In this document: piece by piece, positions 23,450 through 35,779 of the stretch
How the letters are laid out: the number at the start of each line of letters is the position of its first letter
Position numbering within the stretch: the stretch's first letter is position 1
From: Cercis canadensis
Taxonomy: Eukaryota; Streptophyta; Magnoliopsida; Fabales; Fabaceae
Assembly (NCBI GenBank): GCA_003255065.1
Contig: QAOA01003799.1
Location: 718,797 to 782,796, forward strand
DNA: 64,000 nt
Reading direction: 5' to 3'
The notes under the pieces: generated by a model
Databases searched by the model: none
The model's input: only the letters and a program-made list of their open reading frames with translations
What the model was told of the DNA's origin: nothing
Translations under genes and position numbers: made by a program

Positions 23450-23863
23450 GGTGAGGGCTATGCTATTCCTTGGGGCAGCACTATCTCCATCTAAGGTTTT
23501 GGATGTGTCTAATTAGTGGAACTTACAATATAAATTAAGTGTTATTACGAAGATCTTGAAAAATTAAATCATTCAATATGTACTAGAACAATTAGTTCTT
23601 TATAAAATTTATAAATAACATGATATAAGAAAACATGCTAAATAGCATACTTTAAAACAATTGCTTTCTAACATTTTTTTTTTTATATTGTGTCATTTTT
23701 GTATTTTATAAAAAATTATATATTCGGACACATATTAAGTGATTTCATTTTTCCAGATATTCACAATAACACCAAAATTACTGAGTGAATCTTATCTGAA
23801 TCCACTTAACTAAAAATAGAGGTAACACTATCCCATTCTAAGAATGATAACATAACTCTCACC
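23450..23863. mobile_element. Long-TIR MITE, 414 bp, 9-bp target duplication
   Basis: Left end GGTGAGGGCTATGCTATTCC pairs with the reversed right end GGTGAGAGTTATGTTATCAT, and the pairing continues inward with mismatches. Identical 9-bp direct repeats TATATTTAA flank it (23441-23449 and 23864-23872). The duplication length suggests a Mutator-like origin. Diverged relatives lie at 19390-19580, 22686-22940 and 41340-41470. No coding capacity. Confidence 0.82.
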
Positions 23864-24013
23864 TATATTTAAAGAATTTTTGTAAAAATGTGGATATAGT
23901 AGTTGGCCTACAAGGGGCCACTTATTCCTTCAATTGTTCTGCTTTACTAGTCATGACTCATAATGCGGTGGTCCACGTTAATCACGTGGGGATTAAAATA
24001 TGTGAGTTGAAGG

Positions 24014-24850
24014 TAGGGATGACAATTTGCCCCAAACCCAATGAGGCCCTGATTTTTTTACTTGTTCGGGTATGGGGCAGAAAAATGGGTATGAGGATGG
24101 GTAATTTGATAGGGGCGGGTCTGGGGATGGGGAAGCCCTACCCCACCCTGCCCCGCCCCGCACTGTATATATATATATATATATAAAATACATTACATAA
24201 ATTTTTTTAAAAAAATTTCTTCACAAAACGGCGTCATTATGACCTAAGGTTTTTCCACACTAAATCACCAACACACTGACCTGACCCTTCCTCCTTCAGT
24301 CCCTCGACCTTGAGTTCTATTTTCCCCAAACCTAAATTTTTTTTCTTTTTTTTTGTTGTTGGTTTTGTAGAATATGGAGAGTGGTTCAACTTCAACCAAC
24401 ATTAGAACTTCATAAATTGTACTTATTTTAATTGCTTAGAGCCTTTTGTACTTATTATGATTTCTTATTGACTTTTATAATTGTTTAAGAACAATTTTTA
24501 TAATTTTGTTTGAATATTATTTATGTTATTGTTGTTGCTTGAGGATATCTTGAATTCTTGATGATGTTATTTGAGCATTATTTATATTATCTTGTTCGAT
24601 TAAACTTGAATTTTAATTAGAAATCGTGATCGATAGATTAAACTTGTAAATTGTATATATTTAAAAAAAGTATAGTTGTATGGGTAAATGGGGCGGGGCG
24701 TGGGGCAGATGGGGATTTAGTGAGGCGGGGATGGAGATGCTGAAAAATCCCCGCCGGGGATAGGTCCGGGGATGGGGCATCCCCATGCCCTTTGAGGATG
24801 GGGACGGGGACTGCTTGCCCTGCCCGATCCCCGCCCCATTGCCATCCCTA
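24014..24850. mobile_element. hAT-type non-autonomous transposon, 837 bp
   Basis: Ends are inverted repeats: TAGGGATGACAATTTGCCCC on the left and TAGGGATGGCAATGGGGCGG on the reversed right, the TAGGGATGGCAA-like terminus typical of plant hAT elements. A perfect 8-bp direct repeat GTTGAAGG flanks it on both sides (24006-24013, 24851-24858), the hAT target-duplication length. Both arms hold GC-rich GGGGATGGGG-type sequence; the middle is AT-rich with a TA run near 24168-24185. No transposase is encoded, so movement would have needed an enzyme from elsewhere. The intact target duplication implies simple insertion without later rearrangement. Confidence 0.93.
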
Positions 24851-24858
24851 GTTGAAGG

Positions 24859-25429
24859 ACCAGAAATAAAGGAAAAACTATGTTTACACACTTAATATAA
24901 ATCGTAATGTAAGAGGTGTAAAAAGTTTGAGCTTTGCTAAAACAAATTTAAGCTGTCTGATCTCTAAACCAGAATTAATCAGTAAACACTTTGAAATCAA
25001 ATGGGGCGTATCATAGCATATATATAAAAAAATAGACCTTGATCCTTGACGTAGTGTGAAATTTAATAAAAATTGGTTCTCCTCATAGTTGTGACTAACC
25101 ATATATACACATTTTTGAAAACTATCAAAACCTTCTAAAATAGATTCATAATAACTTTAATAATAAACTCAGGAGTCGGCAACCCAAAAAATGTTAGAAA
25201 TTTTTACGTAAAATGTAGTTTATAATATGCAACAACAGAAGCTATAAGTCTAGACTCCACCTTTAAAATAAAACCTTACAGTTTCAGCCTCTAAAGCATA
25301 AGAACAATTTTAGCCAAAACAAACAAATAAAGTACTATGAGAACAGAGAACCTATACATCACACACTGAGAATGAAATAATAGAGCAAAGTGTACTACTC
25401 TTGGCCATTTTTAGCTACATTCTCATTTG
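24859..25429. other. 3' flank of the NAC gene
   Basis: AT-rich spacer with no recognised gene; the proximal part probably holds the NAC 3' trailer. Confidence 0.5.
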
Positions 25430-26756
25430 TTAAAAGCGACGACGTCGTAATGGCCTACTTTCCGCAACGATGGCGCCCAGTCCTTGGTCATCAAAACTTG
25501 TCTCGATAATGGGCATGGGAAAACTTGCACTATTGGTGGTTTCCCAAAAATTGTTATAAAAACTATTAGTATATAACTTGGCAATGGCATCACTTTCCCT
25601 TTGATTTGTAACGTCAATATCTTGAGGAAGATGCAAGCTTAATGAAGAGCTCGAGTTGAAGTTGGATGCACCAAGGGGGTCACCATTTTGATCATCAATA
25701 TCATTGTTCATGGAACTCCCAATTGGAGGACCATCATAGCAGCCTTCATTATTTTCTCCTCCTTTCTTTCCCTTTAAGTATACCTTGCAAAGAACCCAAT
25801 TCTCCAGCTGCAGGAACCACCAAAAAAGAGATTAGTTAATGTAACGGGAAATTCTACAATACTAATTAATAATAATTAAGTGGCATTGTGAAATGCGTCT
25901 AATGTATATCAGTATGCCTTCTACATAGTCGTACAGTTTCAAATTTCAGTATACATAGTAAATTTTCAAAAACTAAACGAAAGGGAAAATATGAAAGAGA
26001 TATATACATAACATGTGTATATTCATGAAATTAGCTACGTGCCTTGTCTCTTAGCCAAAATAAATAAATAAATAAAAAAGGTTAGCTTGTACCTTATGAG
26101 ATGCTTGTATTTGGTTTTGGTTACTAGGGTTGAGTCTGAACTCTTGCATTAGCCACTGGGTCTTTTTGACCTCGGTCGTATTTTTTCGAGAATAATAAGC
26201 GAGGGAGATTTTGTGTCCAATAGGGCTTTGATCCTCTCCCTTGATTGGTACAGGTCCTTGGGTTGATCTCCAGAAACCCTTCTCTGTTTCTCGACTTATT
26301 CTCTCTCCATTCTCATGCTTCTTGTGCAGTTTTGTGTAGAAGTACATCTTCCCGTCGTTGTAAGACTTCTCAATATCATCATATAACTCTACAATCAATG
26401 CGGATTCACCGTAAAAAGTATCAAAAAAAATAAGTAACAATAATATATGGCATGTTACGTTCAATAATAAGTATCCATATACGAAAATCTACGACTTGCA
26501 TCAAGAAAATTAAATAAATAACATTCTAGACCTTATTCCTATACATACCTTTAAGGGCTTCAGGCTCATATTTATAAAGATCAATTTCTTTGATGATCCC
26601 CTTCCAAGTTTGAAAACCGAGAACCTTCTGAGAGAGGTATGTAACAATAAGTTCTTGGTCAGTGGGCTCAAACCTTATTCCTAGGGTAAGGGTTAAATAT
26701 TTCCTCCACTCACAAGAATCTCTGGCTTCTTGATGATTTTCCAAAAGCACTTCCAT
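25430..26756 (-). CDS. NAC-domain transcription factor, divergent
   Basis: Three exons on the minus strand, 26756-26549, 26388-26093 and 25807-25430, join in frame to 293 residues. The N-terminal NAC domain is recognisable but diverged. Subdomain A reads LTLGIRFEPTDQELIVTYLS instead of the usual LPPGFRFHPTDEEL. Later blocks include EIDLYKYEPEALK, GFWRSTQGPVPI, IGHKISLAYYSRK and TQWLMQEFRLN, with the final LENWVLCKVYLK opening exon 3. NAC proteins are plant-specific DNA-binding regulators acting as dimers in the nucleus. The C-terminal 110 residues are Ser/Asn/Asp-rich and variable, as in NAC activation regions, and no membrane segment is seen. I start at the ATG at 26756 because the frame extends further only to a TTG and then a stop. 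A TATA box at 26931-26937 fits. Target genes cannot be inferred. Confidence 0.9.
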
Positions 26757-26930
26757 TGGAATACTAATTGATACGAGTGCTGAGCGACCACTTTCGTCTC
26801 TATCGTTTTCTGCCAAAGGAATATGTTTTGCCTTTTCCTTCTATAGCTAGTTGAAAATATGAAGAATTTTTGCGCTAGGATGGTATTCTTGTTTGAAGGT
26901 GCTGTAAAGGGACTTAAAACATATGCTAAT

Positions 26931-26937
26931 ATTTATA
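26931..26937 (-). promoter_or_regulatory. TATA box of the NAC gene
   Basis: TATAAAT on the minus strand, about 175 bp before the start codon, in an AT-rich upstream region. Confidence 0.45.
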
Positions 26938-26939
26938 AT

Positions 26940-27216
26940 TGGTTTAAGTATTCCCTAGGAAACAAGGAGTTCAAAACTGCAACAGCTGTATAGATAATTT
27001 CTATACTAATTTTTTTTATTTGCTCGAAAGATAATTTCTATACTAAATTTTTTGATATTTTCATGTATTGACAAGTGTATTTTGAGTTGCTTGATCTTCA
27101 TGTCTGTTTTAGATAAACCGTGTCCTAGTCTCCTAGACCCAACAAAAAGAAACAAGAAAAACTACAAACGAGAACCACGGGGCACGTAGACCCCAACATC
27201 AGGGAGCCCAAGAAAA

Positions 27217-27262
<46 letters not shown>

Positions 27263-28659
27263 TTTTNTTCTTGCTAATGCATCAGAGAGTAAAATAGGAA
27301 TAATACCCCAAGGAAGGGACGCTTGAAACGGGATGACCGTTCCATGGACTAAAATACTGTTTTCATTTCTAACTTTTGTGCATGTTCTCAATTACAAAAT
27401 GTTTTTAAAAAGATCTCTCACTTCATTTAACTCTTTCTGTTAGGATGTCATTTAACACACTAACAAAAATGCTAACGTGTCCGATGACATGACAGCAAAT
27501 ACCAACTAAGACTCCAAAAGCACATGTTTAGGTCATTGACTTTTGTACATGTTCTCAATTTAATCTCTGAGTACAAGACATTCTCAAAAAAGTCCCTCAC
27601 CTATTATTTTCACTTCATTTAAATCCTTCCAAGAGTGCTAACAAAGGATCAAAATTTTCACTCTACTATAATACAAACTCTATTTTTTTTTTGTTTAAAA
27701 AGCTTATGTTATAACTATTGTAGTGGAGTAAAAATTCTAATAATGTGTTACCTATTATATTTTTTTCCTGAGAATGAAAACAATTTACTTTTTTCGAATG
27801 AATTGTTGATAAAAATGGCACTCTAGTATTTTGCATGTTCCATTTCCTTTAATGACATAATATATTTGTTGAAAATAGTTATTTACACAATTTAATGCGC
27901 TATTAGATGCAAGCTATGAAACTAAGCTCCAAGATTATAAATCAACCAAGCTTCAATGATGTGGTTGGGTTATTTAGGGTCTTAATTAACATTTCAAGTA
28001 TCATATGATTTTTTAACTAGATACATAAGCACTTTTATTAGTGTGCTAAACGGCATCTTAAAAAAAAAATTTAAATAAAGCAAAAATAATAAATGAGGGA
28101 TTTTTTTTGAAAACTCCTTGAAATCAAGAACTAAACTAAAAACATACACGAAGGAACAAGAACAATATTTTAATCCCGTTCCATGCCTAAGCCCAAAATA
28201 CGCAAGCCGAAGTTTTTTATATTTTGTAATATTTCCACTGCTCAATTATTGATCGTTAGCCCCAACGATCTAGTGCTAAGTTAGTGCAAGCTTAAAACCT
28301 ATGAGTGATAGTATTTAGGAGTTACTCAAAAGTACAATAAACAACCTTCTGATACTTAAAAGTATTATTGAATACAGTAATAAATGTGTATCTCAACAGG
28401 GGCAATTTACAGGTGTTCTTACTATGTGGGTTACAGGTTTCTCACATTGTTATGTCAAAAATCTGTTATCTTTTCCGAATGCCAAAAAAGCTTGAAAAGC
28501 TCTACGTGAATAGAATATGAATGATTTTTCTATTCCCAGTCCCACCATCCCTAACCCAACCCCTACCCCTACCCCTTAAAAGGCTGCCTTTCACCTTGCC
28601 TACATACGACAGTAACAGCAATATAAATGAATTACCAACCCGCAAGATATTGAGACAAA
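26940..28659. other. Intergenic region NAC-ASHR3
   Basis: No gene recognised. Contains a TA microsatellite with an N in its poly-T tail (27225-27267). Around 27410-27620 it holds two related half-copies of a repeat (CATGTTCTCAATTACAAAAT and CATGTTCTCAATTTAATCTC, each followed by a stretch like TCTCACTTCATTTAA), probably a decayed transposon. Confidence 0.5.
27225..27267. repeat. TA microsatellite and poly-T ending in N
   Basis: About fifteen TA units followed by a T-run interrupted by a single N at 27267. The true length is uncertain. Confidence 0.8.
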
Positions 28660-31600
28660 TCATATAGCTATTATCGCAATGCAGGAAGTTGACGTTCTCT
28701 TACGTTTTGAGCCCCAGCAAAGATCAACCTTACCAATCTTCTTTTTTGTCCCAAGAAAGCCTTGACAATTTGCAGCACCACAGTGACATTTTACCTCTGG
28801 TCCAAATTGCACAAATCTACAAAGCCAACATACCAGAAAATGTTAATATCTAATTATGCATTACGAGAAATCCACCATACAGTAACAACTCATCTCTGAA
28901 AAATTTGCATGTTGTTCCAATGAGATGGATAGTCAGTTCCACAAAAAGGAACGGGTTATTGTATCTTTTCTCAAAAGAGTACTGAATTCAAACTCAGGCA
29001 CAGGATGCGCCGATTGATGTTTCCTTATTTGTCAGTCATTGGACTGTTCATTGTGATTTGAAATCTTACAATTAAATTCTCCCAAGACCCTCAACTAGGG
29101 AAAAATAGTTGATATACCCTTGTAATCATAAAGATTTTCAATAAAAAGACCCCAGGATAACAGGAAAGAAATAGAAACTTCGTTGACCACAATCAGACAC
29201 TGGAGATAAGAATCTCCCCTCCAGAAACTAAATAAGAGACTGCCATGCTCAATTCTGGAATACAGAGAAATACTTAGAATAATCATCAAATTGATGAATC
29301 CAACGACAGGAAGAGACGCTCTCTCCATTTATGGTGACACGTATTATCAGAAAATATAAATAGAAGTTACTCTATATGCACAACAAATTGCGACATTTCA
29401 TTTATACTCACTTGCTACCGGAATAGTGATAGAAAACACAAGTCAAACAAGAGCTATAAAGTACTGCTATGTAACAAGCACAGAGTGCAACCAAAAATAC
29501 CTATAATCATATGTTAATGGCTCTCCAACTTCTATTGACCGGGCAGCAAATACACCCACGCGTGTTTCACCGTCAACTTGCCTGGAAGAAACCAAGGATT
29601 TAGACAGAAGCATAGCATGGTAATCGGTATTTAATGGATGAATAGTTCTTCATTCTCTCTGCGAGAGATATGCCAACAATTTCCAGTTACACAATCAGTA
29701 TCAATTGGAATTTTTCAGAAAGAGAAGAATATTTGCAAATCAACAATCTGAGGCTGAGAACTGTTCCACCAACACCTTTCAGCCCACGGACGAGTTAAAG
29801 AAACTATATCATTATTAACCCACATTCAAGTTCCAACTCTATGTTGAGTGCCTAAAAACTTTTGGATCACACCCATCAAGAAACGTTAAATTCTATTTTG
29901 ACAGCACGTGATCTGATTCCAATCCTGGGCACTTGGCGCTAGGCCAAGGACTTGGGGACGATATAGATGCACTCCTGTACATAAGATTAATAAAAACATG
30001 CAGAAAGACATAGAACATAGAATTCAAACTTATATATTATATATAAATCCTAAATTTATATGCAGAAAAAATTGGAAACCTCATTTCTCCTAATACTTAT
30101 TTATGTACCTGTTCTCTAAGTCAATCATGTTGCTCAAACACAATTATATCTGAAGATATATTATAGATTGTTGAAAGTACCAAGTTTGATTGTTTGAAAA
30201 CATAACATTCAATTAGGTTCAAGGACTATTATTCTAGAGTCCATTTATTTTGCATCTTAATTCCGGTGGCAGAGTACAACTGTTTCTTCATTTAGTTACT
30301 AGGGAAGTATTCCCGGAGTTATCATCTTGTTCTCCTGCAAAGTCAAATCAAGTTCAATTCTAGAAGTATTTAAAGATCATGCGTATGTGTGTGTGTTTCT
30401 CCAAAGGTCTCTCCTGTCCAAATCTTTCGAGAATTGTTTTGCTTACTTTTGTTCTTTTTCATATTAGGCTAGTTCTCCCTTGGTTGCACTACTGTTTTTC
30501 TATGTAGGCGTCATCACACTAATTGAATCCTGTTCCTGTCTAGCAAGCATAATTGAGATCTAAAGGATATTTGAAAGATGATTGTACAGTAAGCTAGGCC
30601 AAGATATGACACATCATGGACCCACACAAATTAGACATATAGGGACCAAGTTGACAACTGCAATTTCGACAGCCGCCAATAGCATCATAAGGAGATACTG
30701 TTTCTTAAATGCTGTATCATATGACATGGAAAACCTTTCAGTATAAGCTAGTGCCATTCTCATCAAAGAAGATTACTGATGCTTTTAACTGGATGGATGA
30801 TAGAGCTCAGGATAGCCCATGGAAGGTTAAGGTATTCAGCAAGATGAGAAACAATAAGCAAGGAGTTACATACTATGTGTGTTTAACCAGTATATTACGA
30901 AGTAGATCCAGGGTCAATACTGAAAAAGTTATCCAGATATTATCAAAGCAACCAAGATTTAGGATCAGTATTTAGTATCCACTCTCAGAGGATGATGCTA
31001 AATTATGATGCCATAACATGCATGCGAAGAAGATCTTATTTCACTAAATGGAGGGGAGAGTTACAGCAAGTGTAATAAAAAAAATAAAAATATCAGGTTG
31101 TACAATATTCCAATTTCTAACGGCTTTTGAATTCAATCCTCAAGGAAATTACATAAGAAACATATGATAAAAAAGGGAAGTATATGACACTAACCACTTT
31201 TCCAAAACGCAGTTGGGATCACAGCCATGATTTAAAAAGCGCGATGTATTTCCTTTAAAAGTTGCATCAATTGTGAAGTCTTTCCGAATTTCACACATGT
31301 AAAAATTCTGTACACCTCTGTATTTCATGTCCCAAAGCCTTTTTTCACACAAAGCATCATCAATGACTGCAACAGAAAGGATCAAAAGAGTTAAACAAAT
31401 GAAAATCATATTTTACATACAGGGGCCGTGGTAAAAATATAAGCTTTAAGATTGCATGCCTTTAAGGCAGCATTGAAAAATTGGTAATTAATTTTTCACT
31501 ATAAGAAAGACAGCTAAATTATGGAATGGGACGAGGGGAGACAACAACAGCTTTCTGACACTGTAAGCTATTCAGAAATATGAGCTACCTTCTCCAATAT

Positions 31601-34600
31601 ACTCAATTATAAATTCGCCTTTATTTATGCTTTCAGCGGCCTCTACTCCCCATCCACACAGTTCAGTCTGGGAAGAAAAAAATAGCATACATTGGTACCA
31701 ATATTTTAGGAAATTCAAGCCCAATAAAATTTAAACCACATATAAACAAATATAATACTAACGGTAATTATTACTCCATCGATCTTCATCTTACTATAGT
31801 AAAATTTCTGACCTTAACAATCTTGATCTTTTTCTCCTTGCGAAATGGTCGGTTACTGCAATTTTCAGGGCAGCGACAAGCCTTTGAGCAGCTTATGTAT
31901 TGAACCCTAATAAATGATAATATTATGTAATACTCAGCAGATAACAGTGGAAAAGCTACAATTAGATGAAACTGCTTATGAAATGTTGCTTGACAAGCAT
32001 ATATTAAGACCTATTACAGTAACAAGGACAGGAGGTAGATAACTGTTGCATATATATAAACTCACCAGTCAATGGCGAAGTTCACTATAAAGAACAATAA
32101 ATAAATAAAAAATAAAATTAACGCATTTAGTTTTCTAGACCAGATTAGAAATACTTCTTAACGTAATTTCATTAGCTCAACCAGAGTACAAAGCATGATA
32201 TCTCTTTATCCTCCGTCTTCTGTGATCAATTTTTCATCAACAAAAAGCATCGATACTATTTTTGGATATGCAACTACAAAATTTATTATCAACTATGATG
32301 AGAAAACATTCATCCATACATCTACATCTACAATAAATTACATAAGAAAAAAATAGAATAAATCATTAAATACTAGAAGATAATTTGCAAGTACCTGCAC
32401 ACACAATCATCAGAGCATGTAGAACTGCAACTGGTGCACCCTGCACCATCATCTACATTACTACGCTTCTTCTTCACAAGGTATATGTCTGATACTAATT
32501 AAGGCTAACAACATGATCGGCACAATAATGAATTCATATCATTGAATAAACAAATAAGCTAACTGATTGGAACAACTAACACTCCCACCAAGAATGAAAA
32601 TCAAATTTACTTAACATCCTAGCAAAGATTGATTATTTAATCCATGTTGAAATGGCAACTGCTTAAACATAACACACAAAAGGAGAGATATAGGATACTG
32701 CGTCTTATGTGTACGTAAGGAGGTGGCTCCATCTTACTCTCTGTGTCTTTCCATGTGAAATCAATCTTGAACTCCTCATTGACATAGGGAAGTGGCAAGC
32801 GACAAAATACTTCCTGGAACAAGAGGGATAAGTCAGTAAGAAGTTAGTCAGAGATATTGACAAAATACTAATGCAAATGACCTAGTGGATAAGTTTCTTA
32901 CCCTATAGATTTCTAAACACGCAAGGCACCAGCAAACATTCATGAGTAATAAAATTCATTATAAATAGAATCCTCCAGAACTTATGGCAGTTAAATCATA
33001 ATTCTCTACTTTTCTCAGATATGCTTTAAGTTATTATCTGACAGCAAGCATCCCAAAATTTCAATTTTTTTTTTTTGATAAAAACATCCTAAATAGTCAA
33101 ATATGCTATGCAATATCATTTTAATGCTAGAAAAAAAACACTGAGAATCGGAAATGCAGCACGAGGTTCATACATAGGTCAGACAAAAACATAAAGATAT
33201 TCTTCTTTAACCTAACCTCTATGTCACTTGTTGAAACTTCATGCTGCTCATCCAACAAATACAACAGTCCTGTCAGCCAGCCTAATCAATGAAAAATACC
33301 AATAAAAAAACAAAGCTTCCAAAAGAAAGAAGAGTTAAATCTAATGAGAAAATCCCACAAATCTGTAAATATAACTAGATGCACATAAACCAATGATGAA
33401 GTACGTTCTAGAAGTGACAACCTCTAACAGATAGTTTAAACACCAAAAATTTGGAGATAGTTGTGGTATCTTTGGATTTATACGCAACATATAATCTGAC
33501 ATTGCATGCTCCACAAAATCTACAAACTATTTAGAAAACCAAAATGCTACCATGAGAAGTATACAGCTTCTTTGATAATTTCTTTTATACCTTATAGATA
33601 ATAAGAGGAGAAAATATACATATAACTAGAGACTTTATTGTCTGCCTTTAATGCACATAAAAATTAAAAAATAAAATAAAATAGTAGTAAAAAAATCCCC
33701 TCTTTTCCACCTCTGAAACATCCATCCCCCTCTAAAAAATGGAGATAAGAGAAACAATTACAAAAGAAATAAAGACAAGAAAATTTGAGAAATTATAAGC
33801 CTCTAATTTAGTGAGATGAATCCTCATACAGAACTGGAAAATTGCAGATCCTCAAAGTGAGACCACCACAACTCATAAAGAAAGACATAAATGAATAAAG
33901 AAACTGAACATTCCAAAGAGAACAAAGAACTGAATTGGAATATGTCAAGGCATCCAACGGAAATATGTATTACAGTATAATGCAGTGACAATAGAAGGTT
34001 CTGGAGAAAAGAAGAAATTGACCTTCCTATCCAGCCGCCAATCAGTAGGATGCCTCCAGCATAGAGCTTGTCCAGGATGGTCTTCTAGATGCATCACTGC
34101 ATCTGGCCATGGTGCACATTTATTATGAGATGCCATTGTGCATCGTACACACCGCCAGTGTAATTTTTGTTTGCAAATGAAGCATGCCTGCTCATTGAAG
34201 GATTTTAGATGACTACAGCAAGAAAGAACCAAAGATAGCATCCACCCAAAATAGAATCAATAACATGCAAATATGACATTCTGAATAGTTGGATTTGAGG
34301 AATGGGGAAAGAATGCTAGTCCCACATACTTCCACGGAGTTTAGAACTTGTGATCTCACCCATTACCCTCATTCCTTATGAGGGAGAAGATACCATTCAA
34401 CCCAAGGTCATCAGTTGACATAACAACAACTCTTCTTTCCCATAAGTGTAGCCATATGGGATGTTGAACTTCCAATTAACTCATAAACCTTGGCATTAAT
34501 AGGAACATAACTAGATCATAAAGCATAGCCATATCCTAACTCCCCACGAGATTCAGTTATGATATGAAGATAGTGGTCAGATTTTTCAAAGGACTAATAA

Positions 34601-35771
34601 GAGTATTAAGGACGTGGATATCAATGACTACAACAAAAGAGACTATAGGTACATTCGTTAGAGGTTTACATGTTGTGGGCACTTGAATTTTTTGAGATTT
34701 GAGACCCCAACAGCTTCTTTTGCACATTCCATATGGTAGACTCCTTCACAACCACGAACAGAACATAACAGCTCCTCCCCAGGGTGCACAAGATCATGGC
34801 AAACAAGACATTCAACCTGAATACCCATATATGAAACATCAGTGTGTAGAAATGATTTTGTAGTATATATTACATAATAGAAGCAATAGAATGTATGAAT
34901 TATAATGGAATCAAGTCAAAGTTTCATCCTGAAGTACACAAACAACAAAAAGAAGAAAATAAATGGTGCCAGGCTGCCAGTATATGCCACTCATAGGTCA
35001 TGAGCGTAATAGCCAGTTCCTTCTGGAAAAAAAAAAAAAAAAANAAAAAAAAAAAACAGAATGCAGAGACATGAAAATCCAATTTAGAAGGAAAGGAAGC
35101 TAAATAAGCCATGTATTTTGATCATTGAGTAAAATATTTGGGAATAGACCCTCACATCACACTTCCGCATGCTATATTCTAGATACATCCATCTAGGTAT
35201 CCAGCTACTTAAGCCTTCCGAAGAGGCCATTTAACAGTTGATATGAATTATGAATGGAAAGCAACGCTTAATAGAATCAAATAAGAAGAAAAACGAAAAG
35301 AGATTCACAATTTCAATTTGCTTATTTTATCCCCATATTCTTCTGACTACCCAATCAAAGAACAGGCCCCGAAAGAAACAAAAGAAAAAAGAAAAAAAAC
35401 CATACCATTTTTGGAGCACCAACAAGGAACGGAAGAGAGTGCCCCAGTCTGAAAAAACCCGAATCCATCCTCTTCTGAGACCAATCTTTCACATGATCTT
35501 CTAAACCCTTTCCATTAGCTGCCTTCTTCACTCGATCTAATGAACCACGGGTCCGCCTGAAAACCTTAATTTCATTTCCATTGTTGACCTCCTCTTGCTG
35601 GAGAATCGGGAACAGCAAAGCCTGGTCTGAAATGTAGCCATTGCCTAGGGTTTTGACCGGGACATGGTACAAAGAATTGGTCAGATCAGATGGCTCAGCT
35701 ACGGGCTTCAGATTAGGGCAGTGAGCAAGTGTCAGAGTTGCAGAGAGCGATAGATTTCCTAAGTCTGGCAT
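28660..35771 (-). CDS. ASHR3: Histone-lysine N-methyltransferase ASHR3 (SDG4-type), PHD + AWS + SET
   Basis: Eleven minus-strand exons: 35771-35406, 34816-34670, 34187-34023, 33243-33217, 32813-32699, 32488-32395, 31906-31813, 31667-31589, 31366-31195, 29581-29501, 28816-28660. All junctions are GT-AG and in phase, giving 498 residues against about 497 for Arabidopsis ASHR3. Domains in order: a basic N-terminal region; paired PHD-like zinc fingers (about 123-226, from VECLVCHDLVHPGEE to CWRHPTDWRLD); an AWS Cys-rich segment (CTSCSSTCSDDCVCR); a SET domain (GWGVEAAESINKGEFIIEYI, then FYMCEIRKDFTIDATFKGN); and a post-SET CHCGAANCQG. It should methylate histone H3 in chromatin; the Arabidopsis protein acts in stamen and root development. 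Odd points: a 27-nt microexon (33243-33217, HEVSTSDIE), and Gly in place of Ser in the NHSC motif (RFLNHGCDPNC). The substrate lysine is not predictable here. Confidence 0.95.
30709..30975 (+). other. Unrecognised 88-codon ORF inside an ASHR3 intron
   Basis: An ATG-initiated frame on the strand opposite ASHR3, within its intron 31194-29582. The translation has a balanced composition (for example NWMDDRAQDSPWKVKVF) and few low-complexity runs, unlike most chance frames here. I do not recognise the family. It could be a fragment of a retrocopied gene or chance. Confidence 0.2.
35024..35056. repeat. Poly-A tract interrupted by N at 35044
   Basis: A run of more than thirty As with one N, in an intron of ASHR3. 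The length is uncertain, like the other single-N positions in this window. Confidence 0.85.
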
Positions 35772-35779
35772 GGCGGTAA

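Noticed and set aside
26757..26816. Extra 20 residues at the NAC N-terminus
   Set aside because: The extension begins at a TTG and runs back to a stop without an ATG, so the protein is started at 26756.
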